Of a stretch of 18,438 nucleotides of DNA, positions 9,770-18,083 are shown piece by piece (within the stretch, counting starts at the first letter, position 1; each line of letters begins with the position of its first letter). This DNA comes from Isohypsibius dastychi. Taxonomy: Eukaryota; Tardigrada; Eutardigrada; Parachela; Isohypsibiidae. The stretch lies in contig JAQIWT010000543.1 of NCBI GenBank assembly GCA_034696485.1, forward strand, positions 1 to 18,438. Direction: 5' to 3'. The position numbers were made by a program, and so were the translations under genes. Under the pieces are notes generated by a model. The model was not told where the DNA came from. It did no database searches and saw nothing but the letters and a program-made list of their open reading frames with translations.

Positions 9770-10839
9770 TTAGATATTCCTGGGATCGGTGCCTGGGGTA
9801 GCTGCATCGGAGCCGCCAGTGGTGGAAACAGTACCACGCCGAACCGGCAACCATCTCGTCGCTACTTTTCGATAATCTTGACTCATCGAGTAGAATATAA
9901 TCTGTAATAAGTTCGCTAATCTATGATCTTCAGTGACTGAAGATGAAGCATACTCACGGGATTCGTCATGTAGCTGATTGGCATTAACAGCCGGACCACA
10001 AGTACACCTCACGCCCGTTGGCCCCAAAATTGAGTGACAAAAGAAGCATGGTGGGAAAGTAGCAAATTATGTGCCAAAAGGCTGTCAAGCTCAAAATCGT
10101 GGTCATCCTTCCTCGTTTAAGTAACTGACGATAGGCCGCATTGTTTTTCGATTCTCGTGAGCTGCGGGTTTGAGTATAGAGTGTGACATACATCGTGATG
10201 TAGACGAGTGTCGTCATCACCTGGGGACAATAAATTCTCATAGCTGACCGAAGTAGGAGAAGTTGTGGGTCAGTAGATCGGAGTCCGCATTCCCCATTCG
10301 GCAAAACACCGGTTTCTTTGATTTTTGTGACGAACGTCGCTAGCAGAGCGAGACACAGGGTGAGCAAGTTTATGGGCACGATGATCAAAGTAGACATTTT
10401 TATTGTGGTGACGTTTTTAAACAAATGCGGCTTGAACATGGCAATGTAGCGAGTGATCGACAGAAACATCATTCCCCACTCGCTGGACAAAGTGGTTGAA
10501 TGAGCATATACCAGAAGAGCAATGCAGTTGACACGCAATGGTAGTTTCAAAATTGGTTCTGCCGCCAGAAGATTGAGGATGGAATAAATCGCAGTGGAAT
10601 GGGTCCGCTGAAGGATGAAATAGTGGAGAATCAACCGTCCTGATCCGGTTCGCAGTTTCTTATCCGATAGAATCGTAGCGATAATCGTGGCGGTTAAAAT
10701 TGTACCAACCATGTTGACCGTCATGCCGATACCGAAGCAGGTCCTAATGCTCTTTGGGATGAAGACAGTGATGTTATAAATATAAATGTTATAAATGTTA
10801 TAAATATTATAACTTATAATATACGGTAGTGCTGTTCAT
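9770..10839 (-). pseudogene. class A-like 7TM receptor with a frameshift before TM7
   Basis: The main exon (upper limit about 10751, down to 9958) encodes TM1 with GMTVNMVGT, TM2, TM3 ending SITRYIAMF (a TRY in place of DRY), TM4, a loop cysteine in GECGLRS, TM5, a basic loop and TM6 with FWHIICYFP. Past TM6 this frame would end GREVYLWSGC and stop. The frame one base over holds the missing TM7 as VLVVRLLMPISYMTNP, joined by a clean intron (9902-9957, donor GTGAGT) to IIFYSMSQDYRKV, giving NPIIFY. The last exon is 9770-9901. The shift lies near 10005-10015 and no intron resolves it, so the locus is either a recent pseudogene or carries a sequence error. The start is uncertain. One option is ATG at 10837-10839, giving MNSTT, then a 73 bp intron (10752-10824). 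The ligand is unknown. Confidence 0.7.
10771..10825. repeat. AT-rich short repeat ATGTTATAA
   Basis: A 9 bp unit (ATGTTATAA and variants) recurs at 10771, 10786 and 10795, followed by related TTATAA sequence. It would lie in the first intron of the receptor model. Confidence 0.7.
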
Positions 10840-11117
10840 TTTCTCTCCTGCTTTGCTCCGGTCAAAATCATTAAACAAATAAGTATCAGACAAATAGAGA
10901 GAATGAAAACAGGGAATAACAGAACGGAGAATCGCATTTTATATCTTGGTGAATTATTAAATCTTCCCACTCTGATCACCTTTGTGCAGGCATGATCATG
11001 ACCGTCTCCTTCTGGCCAGATTTGGGAAGATGATCCGTCCAGAACCTTCTTTGTGACGCGGGTGGGATTTTGATCCCCTATCATTACTTCATTCACAGTT
11101 CTGAGTGTTTCATCCAT
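10836..11117 (-). CDS. small single-pass membrane protein, hypothetical
   Basis: An unspliced frame of 93 residues begins MDETLRTVNEV. It has a hydrophilic N-terminal half with two tryptophan/cysteine-bearing segments (SSSQIWPEGDG, HDHACTKVIRVG), a hydrophobic segment at about residues 62-86 (SVLLFPVFILSICLILICLM) and a short basic tail (TGAKQERK). The TGA stop at 10836-10838 overlaps the proposed receptor ATG as ATGA. It may be an independent gene, or a mis-split first exon of the receptor, since both are in the same frame separated only by this TGA. I do not recognise a family. Confidence 0.35.
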   Translation of the reverse strand: MDETLRTVNEVMIGDQNPTRVTKKVLDGSSSQIWPEGDGHDHACTKVIRVGRFNNSPRYKMRFSVLLFPVFILSICLILICLMILTGAKQERK

Positions 11118-11409
11118 ACCAAAACAAACTGTGATTTAGTTCGCCGTTGCTGCGATAGAAAGTTTGTTTGGTTTGTGATACCTGGTAAGTTAGGTTTCTG
11201 AAAGAGTTATGTAACCTAAGTCTGTCAAGAGCGGTTTTTGTCCCCGCCCTAGAGGGTCTGTAGATATGGATATATGTAGATCAAAAGATACTTGAGGGGG
11301 ACAGTATGCCAGCCGCCCAAGCATGGGGGGCATATCGAAATGTTTGCCTAACACACGTTCTCCGGGATATTTTCAGAGAAACGCACTGGCGAGAATCAAT
11401 TACTTTTAT
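11118..11409. other. intergenic, no gene recognised
   Basis: I saw no motif, splice-supported exon or RNA gene. It probably contains the promoter of the minus-strand ORF starting at 11117. Confidence 0.4.
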
Positions 11410-12036
11410 GCTACCAGGAGAATTCAAAATTCGAACAGGCTGTTTACAGCTTCTTAATTCGAACAGTGCGATTTCTCAATCGGTATCCTAGATCACCCCA
11501 TTTTAACAATTTTGTACCATGCAGTTTTTTTTTGTCTTTTTAATGAGCTATGAATCAACTAGATGGCACCTTTCGTTGAGAGTCAGCGAATTTTTAAAAA
11601 ACAACAGTAAAACTCGGTTTCCTCTACAGCAATTCCAACCAATTTTAGTCAACGACGCTTTGAAAGGCTTTTTCTTCTCGACCGAAGTCGTCTTCAATAT
11701 CCTTGACTTCCCACCGTCCCATCTTGGCCAAATAAGATCGAAGAAGAGAATTTTTCAGCGGAGGGAAACGCTGCAAGCGACAGTGCGGGTACCATAACAG
11801 TGTTATGGTTAGAACTGCCATAGGGGGACTCGAGTCTGACTGCTGTTTTTCGGGAATTCGCAGAGCTTCAACGGGAGGTGCCATCCAATTGGTTCACAGC
11901 TCATTAAAAAGACAAAAAAAACTGCACGGTACAAAATTGTTAAAATGGGGTGATCTAGGATACCGATTGAGAAATCGCACTGTTCGAATTAAGAAGCTGT
12001 AAACAGCCTGTTCGAATTTTGAATTCTCCTGGTAGC
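11410..12036. repeat. large inverted-repeat (foldback) element
   Basis: The outer arms, 11410-11548 and 11899-12036, are reverse complements with only two differences seen by hand: one poly-A length change and one C/T. The inner arms, 11549-11645 and about 11803-11898, are still related but only about 74% identical. The loop (11646-11802) is unrelated to itself. The right arm keeps an open 65-codon frame (11805-12002) that is broken by TGA and TAG in the left arm. I found no transposase and no clear target-site duplication. It resembles a foldback or MITE-like non-autonomous element. Confidence 0.9.
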
Positions 12037-12200
12037 GAAAAAAGAACGTTTCTGCCCTTCTCATCCTTCTACAGTACATGTATCTCTCGCTCGTCACCCC
12101 GCAAACGCCCGAGGTTTTCGAGCGGTAATATTCAATTTCGCATCGACGATATCCGCCATCCCTTGTGAAGAGGAATCAATAATTTCCTTCCTTCTTACTT

Positions 12201-12343
12201 CGATTCGACGTAAAACAGAGTTTCTGTGAGCATTCAAAAAAGTACTTTTGATTGAGGATTTGACTGATTTAGTGAAATTAATCAAAAAGATCAATCAAGA
12301 GCACTTTTTGAATGCTCATAGAACTCTGTTTTACGTCGAATCG
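12201..12343. repeat. small inverted-repeat element
   Basis: The left arm 12201-12254 begins CGATTCGACGTAAAAC. The right arm 12292-12343 ends GTTTTACGTCGAATCG. The arms are 52-54 bp and match apart from a few substitutions and short indels. The loop is 37 bp and AT-rich. It is not similar to the larger element just upstream. Confidence 0.9.
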
Positions 12344-12874
12344 GTCCAAAAATATTAACAACCAAGTGCAACAAGGTGCTTTACGATATTCCGTAGTGAG
12401 AACGTGAGCTAGTCTCGTGAATCGGTCAGGAAAATTAGTGGCAATCTTGACGGACGGACCCCTGTGTTATGTCTATGGTGGCAAACTTGAAGGTCTTTTC
12501 TGGTAGCTATACAAGCCAGCAATAGATCAGAATTGAACAAGATCCCTTATTTTCTCGCTAGCACTGAAGGTGGCAGCATTTTAAGTTGAAACAACTCGGC
12601 AACTACAGCTTTTTTGCAAAGCGATTGGAGAAAATGGTTTTTGCAACCGCAGGGAAGATGGATGTTGAAATATTGCGTTGATTGCGGCAAACTAAACAAA
12701 ATCACGAACACATGTTTTGGATTATATTAATTGTACTGATTTGAAGCCAATTCGTCAAGGATATTCCCCATACCGGCAGCAAGCTGCTGTTATAAATAAT
12801 TGTTGCGTCGAACCAGATGCTACTATCACAGTCAAACAATGGATTCAGATAACAAGCACATTTCATGAGCACGT
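12344..12874. other. spacer and 3' flank of four-pass gene
   Basis: No gene was recognised. The part nearest 12874 should contain the 3' untranslated region and polyadenylation signal of the minus-strand four-pass gene. The open frames here are short and lack motifs. Confidence 0.4.
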
Positions 12875-13786
12875 TCACATCTGCTTGAACAAAACTTCCT
12901 TCTTGCGGCAGATACATTGACTCTGATCTGCAGAGATCTGCTTCTCTTCATCAACGTTTCTTGCGCCCAGGATGGCAGCACGCTGCTGAAGAATTATACC
13001 AACACAGGCGCCCTTGACCATAAGGAGAACATTTCGTTAGTATCAAGTAAATTTTGGGCATTTCGGTTTACTCACCTGAATCAATAATGATGTCAATGCT
13101 AAAGCGAACAGTCCCCCATAAATAATGGCGATCTGCAAATATCCGTCAGATGGAATTAAGATTACCGATTTTACTGAATTACCATGAAGACAGGTCCACT
13201 TCCCGCTTCATCCGTTTTTATCTTCCGTCCATTCTGGGCTAGAACTTCAATCGTTGTACCAAGATGGTAGAGATGGAAACCACACAAAGCCGTCATGCTG
13301 ACCAACCATAGATGCACGAACAGGATTTTCTTCTGCGAACCCGAACAGAGTTTAAATGAAATAGAACACTAGAAAACTTTGAATTTCAATCCAAACATAC
13401 CGTAGCTTGAGCAGTCACGAGCAGTATTCCAGAAATGAAAAATAGTAAACCAACAGAGATTTGAATAGGACCATATTTGGCGAAACGTTCGTCGTAATTG
13501 ACAAGATTTTGTAGAACCACTCCCGTGGTTAATATGATAACCCCTGCCACCTAAAAAAGACGTATGAATACAGAGTATGGTCTTCAAAATGTCGCTTGGT
13601 GGAATGATATGATCCATGGAACCTTACAAATTGAGATATTGTCACATAAAGTGTCAGCTTTTGTGACTGTCGACCATCAAGTTCAACTGTAGAGACGTTG
13701 GAAACAAAATGGTGTTTTTCCGGCATGGTACTGTCGAAATGTCGTCTTCGAGCGATTTTCCTGAGAACTTTGAGAACGATGTTCAT
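12875..13786 (-). CDS. four-pass transmembrane protein, five exons
   Basis: Predicted exons are 13628-13786, 13401-13550, 13183-13332, 13076-13132 and 12875-13012. Each exon is a multiple of three and every intron (77, 68, 50, 63 bp) is phase 0. The product is 217 residues. A basic N-terminus (KVLRKIARRRH) precedes four hydrophobic segments at about 45-68 (VTISQFVAGVIILTTGVV), 83-102 (ISVGLLFFISGILLV), 106-125 (FVHLWLVSMTALCGF) and 154-180 (IAIIYGGLFALALTSLLIQ). The loop before TM4 holds LAQNGRK. The C-terminal tail after GACVGIILQQR is hydrophilic and cysteine-containing. The topology is like MARVEL or MS4A proteins, but I do not see a diagnostic motif and assign no function. A paralogue lies at 18084-18438. 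An internal start at MPEKHH (residue 21) is possible. Confidence 0.85.
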
Positions 13787-14140
13787 TCGTCAGCCATTCA
13801 TGAAATAAGAGAGCAGATGGTATATGAAGGTTGACTTCTGCGTCAGCAGGGCGGTGAAACAGATAAACTGATACTGTTGTGCTAGTCGACTGCTGAGTCA
13901 GATATCGGTAGTTCGCAGAGCAAACAGATGGCGTTATCTAGCATAAAGGCCAGTGGATGTTTACGGTGTAGGACAGCTAAGACAACGCAGTCTATCTATC
14001 TCGTTCAAGACATGCTGACGAATCATACTCCAAGTCAAGCTACCCATGAAGAACAAATACCATCACGTGTTCAGCAACTTTTTCAGACTACAAAAATGTT
14101 CAATGCGCCTGCATAGATTCCAACAGTGCGATCGACAATG
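13787..14140. other. intergenic, upstream of four-pass gene
   Basis: This holds the probable promoter and 5' region of the minus-strand four-pass gene. A 62-codon plus-strand frame (13928-14116) has no recognisable motif. Nothing else was seen. Confidence 0.4.
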
Positions 14141-14340
14141 ATATCAAAACAGGCCGTAAACGGCACCCCGTGCTTTCGGAGTAAGATCTTGGGAGTGCCA
14201 TTTTCGGAGTGCCATTCTCGGAGTGACATTTTCAGAGTGAGAAGATTTTCGATGTCCGAGGTCTCGGAGTAGGTGTTATTCGGAGTGCCATTTTTGTAGT
14301 GAAGTAATTTTCGGAGTATGTCCTTTTCGGAGTAATAATA

Positions 14341-15320
14341 CACGTATGCCTCCCGTCATTTTTGCCTCTCACAGATTAATACCTCCGTTCTTTTTATAAT
14401 TTGGAACGAACCGGAAGACTGGTAGACTATAACACTGGGGTCTACCTCTCTTCTTTTCATGGTTTGAGGGGGTTTGAGGATAACGTTTATTCTCACCCTC
14501 CGTTAATTTCAAGCCGAACCCCTCGTCTGCACGCCCTTCCAACAGATAGCAAACGCCTCTGTTCATTTCGTTTGTTCTGGAAAGGCTCACGTTTTCCTCT
14601 CATTCATAATCGTTCATCCAGCGTTTGATTTTCACAAACCAAGCACTCAGTCAGCTAATCTAGGATGCCAAAAATTTCTACCACTCATCCGATGTATCAA
14701 ACGCGTTCGCGAATCAGTTTTTGGCGAATGGATTCACAACTCCAACGAAAACGTGAAAGCGGAGGGACGTCGGATCTTCTTATTTGTTGATAATGTACCA
14801 AGTCATCCAAATGTGCATTTATCACACATCCGGTCAGTTTTTAATCCACCAAATCTCACCGCAGAAATTCAGGTCTTGGATATGGGAATAATTTCCGTCA
14901 CGAAGAGTTATTTCCGGAAACACATCGTGACGGACGGAGTCGTGCAAAATAAGCAAGTTCAGCGATTCTACTTTAAAAGGGCGGTTGATTCTGAAGAACT
15001 GGGTTTTGTTAATGAAAATGTTGCATGTTGCAACCGTTGACAAGATTGGACTGGTTCCTGCATCTAATGGCCTTCCACGTTGAAAATCCATCCCATAAAA
15101 TTCTGTTCTTGTCATGTTGTTCTTTTCTGCCTTGCTAGCTTATCATCATTCCATTTTGGCGAAATGTTATTTATTTAATTGCTCTTGTTGTTGCTGACAA
15201 AAACCTTTGGAGAAATATGTCTGCAAGACAGATTTTCTCACAAATTCTCTTCTTTTCAGACCTCTCTCCATTTTATTTTACCAGCTGGACCGCTATATAA
15301 AATGAAAGGAGGCATACGTG
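14341..15320 (+). mobile_element. pogo/Tigger-like DNA transposon remnant
   Basis: The terminal inverted repeats are CACGTATGCCTCC at 14341 and its reverse complement ending at 15320. Similarity continues inward over TCATTTT. Both ends are flanked by TA (14339-14340 and 15321-15322), the target duplication expected for the Tc1/mariner/pogo superfamily. The 980 bp interior encodes only the last part of a DDE transposase, so this is an internally deleted copy. It is inserted right beside the left arm of the surrounding foldback. Confidence 0.85.
14711..15040 (+). pseudogene. partial pogo/Tigger-type DDE transposase
   Basis: The open frame carries the C-terminal half of a DDE_1 (CENP-B/pogo/Tigger) catalytic domain. 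It runs from ESVFGEWIHNSNE through GRRIFLFVDNVPSHP, whose DN-x-PSH is the second-aspartate motif, to VLDMGIISVTKSYFRK, equivalent to the QPLDQG-I box with the third acidic residue. It stops at 15040. No N-terminal helix-turn-helix or CENPB DNA-binding domain and no first catalytic aspartate is found in the element. The protein would not be an active transposase. Confidence 0.85.
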
Positions 15321-15427
15321 TACGACAAAAACTTATTAGTTGCGACATGACTTATTAGTTGATTTCGGACCCCTGAAGTTTTTTTCAGGTTCTGTTCATT
15401 TTTCTTACTCAGAAAACACACTTTTCG

Positions 15428-15638
15428 CCACGGAGTGAGGACTTCCGGCGGAAGTCAGTTTCGCTTGGGGTGTGGATAGAATTTATATATTCCTGAAACC
15501 ACAACCCTACGGGAGCTCCGTCCCCGAGCCCCCGAAACCCCCAAAGCCCCCAGTGGAATTCAGATACAGTGTAACCCCCGAACCTCCGGACAGTCCCCCA
15601 AGCAAAAATTACTTCCGCCGGAAACCCTCACTCCGTGG
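15428..15638. repeat. hairpin element with 43-bp arms
   Basis: Arms 15428-15470 and 15596-15638 are reverse complements with about six mismatches. The shared core is CCACGGAGTGAGG plus TTCCGGCGGAAGT and GCTTGGGG. The 125 bp loop is C-rich and encodes a proline-rich open frame (15472-15663) that I treat as composition, not a gene. The arm contains GGAGTG, as in the surrounding arrays, but its other sequence differs. Confidence 0.9.
15522..15551 (-). other. G-quadruplex-forming motif
   Basis: On the minus strand three runs of five G and one run of four are separated by 3-4 nt loops (CTTT, TTTC, CTC). This satisfies the standard G4 pattern. It sits in the loop of the 15428-15638 hairpin. Confidence 0.75.
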
Positions 15639-15945
15639 AAAATGTGACGCACTTAACAACTAAAGTAGCGTTTGAAGTAAGGTTGCTTATACGGCGAGCT
15701 ACCGGATATGCTTTACGGCACGTATTTAGCGGATCATGAGTTTTTTTGCTCACTCCCAAAGCTCGGTGGTCAGACTCCAAAAAGTGGATACTCCGAAATA
15801 TCTTATTCCCATTTTGGCACTCCGAAAGCTACGGACTCCCAGACGTCGGGACTCCCAAAGCTATACTCCGAAAATGGCCACTCCGAAAAATCGAGCTCCC
15901 AAAGCACAATCCGCGGCTGTAAACTGCTTTGAACAAATTTTGTTT

Positions 15946-16540
15946 TATATTAGTTTAACATTAATCATCGAAAATGTCACCACAGCTCACCATCGGGTAA
16001 CTCACCGCGATGAAAGATGTAGTGCGTCAAATACGCTCTGTAAAAGTTCGCAATCGGTAAATAGCGTGATAACTTCGCACCGATGTATACATATAATCAG
16101 GGTACTCCCATTCAGGAAGCAACATCATTCCAGATTCACGAGCTGATTTCGCCGAGCTGATTTCATGAAAGCACTTTTACTTTACAAAGCTGAAATAAAA
16201 TGGTCTATTCAATGACTTCAGTTCTCGTCACCCTCGCCTCGAAGTCAAAAATGCACATCATTCACAACCTTTATCTTCGTGTCGACAGGTTTCAGGAAAA
16301 CCGGAGAATCCTGCGTAACAAATTGGATCACGAGTTTCGAGCTGACATCTGATTAGATTAGATTTCATTGACACAAAAGCGAACAGTACGATGCCCGATT
16401 AACAGCAAAAATCTCGCCAGAACGATCTCCATGCTGTCACTCATCTTCATCTGAAAAACAAATGCATCGGAAAATGGACGAACGTAGCGAAGTGATGGTG
16501 TTTTTTATCACAGGATGAAAAGCAGTCGACCAGTACAAGA
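15946..16540. other. spacer, 3' flank of F-box gene
   Basis: No gene was recognised. GAGCTGATTTC occurs twice in direct orientation near 16140-16170. The part next to 16540 should be the 3' untranslated region of the minus-strand F-box gene. Confidence 0.4.
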
Positions 16541-17920
16541 CTAACCCTCTTGCTCAAGTGCCTCCCTGGTGAACCTGACTAGAGTATCCGCATGGATTTT
16601 TGGAATACACCGTCCATTGGTGACCTCATTGAGCAAAGCATCCAAATCCACTTCAAATCCGTAACTGTTTGGAAAGAAAGCGTATGATCAGTGGATGTTA
16701 TACTGAGTTTCGCAACTCCAGAAACATACGTATTCAGGACATCGGTCAAGCATGCGACAATGATAGACGGCAGTTTTTCCCGGGCTTGAAGTAGCATACC
16801 AGTTTGCAAATGGGTCAATGGGCCGCTATCACCCAGAAGTGCGTTCGCCATTTGATTGTTGAATGTATCAGTTGGAGAGAGCCGGAATTTGAGCTGATCA
16901 AAGACGATCCCTTCTACCTCGCAGCACCACATTCTTTCGGCGTGATCATCTACGAAGCAGAGTCAAGTTCATGAGGTTACAGTATTTTACATGCTATATG
17001 GACAGGACAACAGCCACTGAACATGATCTGTGCTGAAAAATGAGCACAAGATAGACTATCGTAAAGGGAGACCACGTGGATTGATCGTTCGAACTGAAAG
17101 TGAAAAGGTTCCATAGGGGTGGGGGGGGGGGGCTTCACAGAGGGGCTGTTTCAAACCTGAATGCGATTGGACATAGTCATAGTTAAAAATGGGTGCACTC
17201 CATATGGTCAGGATTCAGGATGTTCTCAGTGACTGGGGCGGAGTTGTGTGTCACCTACTCTGAAGCACGAAAATCGGTGTGATCTTAGTCTGGTGCATCG
17301 AGACCTCGTTGAAAATGTCCATCGAGACTAAATTGTCGTCGGTTAGTCTCCATGTGAATTCGCAGCGACTGACAGCAATCTTGACCTTTCGCGGTGCAAT
17401 TTTCTTCTTTTCCAGAACGTGGTGAATATATTCAAACTCAAGGCAGTTTTTTGTGTCGTCCCACCGTTTCTCCGAAGTATTGCTTCCATTTATATACAAA
17501 GTCTCCAAATCAGGCGTGACTAGTTGCTCCAGGATTGTGTAAACGCCCCAAGGCGTATCCAGGTGTTCAGAAAGCACATCGATTCTAACATCAGTTCGAA
17601 ACTTTTTGACCCTGGTGAGAATCCCAAACCATACTTTGCAAACCCTGAAACGACACATCAAATTTCCAAAATATGATAAGTCAGAGTTGAGGTTTTTACA
17701 TTTGAGCTTGTTTTCGGGCGATCGAGTCCATTTCCATAAAAACCATTGTCATTATTTCCACTGGAAGATCCAAGATATTCCTAAAACCAATTTCCAGTTG
17801 AATTTCCAATCAAGTTCTACTCTGTAACAGATCGTCCTACCTCTCAATTTTCTCAGAACCCGCTCCTATTACAAATTCATCGGATTCACCAATCTGACTC
17901 ACTTTTCGTTTGATGCTCAT
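16541..17920 (-). CDS. F-box domain protein, five exons
   Basis: Predicted exons are 17841-17920, 17700-17780, 17259-17644, 16730-16949 and 16541-16664, joining in frame to 296 residues. The ATG at 17918-17920 gives MSIKRKVSQIGES. The F-box spans about residues 27-62: NILDLPVEIMTMVFMEMDS, then the helix ending VCKVWFGIL, matching the LP-E---IF---VC--W signature. By family knowledge it would dock on Skp1 and recruit substrates to an SCF ubiquitin ligase. The middle (about 70-182) resembles the substrate-side region of nematode F-box proteins only loosely. The C-terminal exons (from NDHAERMWCCEVEG to FTREALEQEG) match nothing I recognise. Intron 3 (16950-17258) is 309 bp, far longer than the others, so exons 4-5 might instead belong to another gene; the phases agree. 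Confidence 0.75.
17116..17132 (+). other. G4-T-G12 homopolymer run
   Basis: Four G, one T and twelve G lie in a row, inside the long intron of the F-box gene. The run could form a G-quadruplex and is a likely site of length variation or sequencing error. Confidence 0.9.
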
Positions 17921-18083
17921 TTTATTATGCTAAAGATTATTCCCCGCTGAAACGTGCTTGTTGAACGTACTGATTGCTATAAGCGGTGAACAGCATTGAA
18001 ATTCTAAAAACTGTTACCAACGAACAATGAGTTTAGATAAGGCAGCTTTGCATTCAAATGCTGTTTAGAAGAGAATGGTAATT

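Larger units (their letters stand above)
14163..15905. repeat. foldback with TCGGAGTG arrays as arms
   Basis: The left arm (about 14163-14335) contains about ten degenerate copies of TTCGGAGTGCCATT. The right arm (about 15768-15905) contains the same motif in reverse complement, ACTCCGAAAATGG and variants, about eight copies. Aligned as reverse complements, the arms also share GTGCTTTSGGAG at their outer ends; weak similarity may continue to about 14140 and 15945. The 1.4 kb between the arms holds two further elements, so the original foldback was probably shorter. Tandem-repeat arms of this kind are known from FB-type foldback elements in insects; kinship with them is not shown. Confidence 0.75.

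Noticed and set aside
9984-10015. 32-bp intron joining GREV to YMTNPIIFY
   Set aside because: It would be much shorter than any other intron here and would delete most of TM7; a frameshift keeps TM7 whole.
14401-14628. 75-codon plus-strand frame inside the Tigger-like element
   Set aside because: No helix-turn-helix or CENPB motif is visible, so I could not assign it to the transposase.
15472-15663. Proline-rich 63-codon frame
   Set aside because: It lies across the C-rich loop and right arm of a hairpin element; its composition explains the PEPPKPP string.
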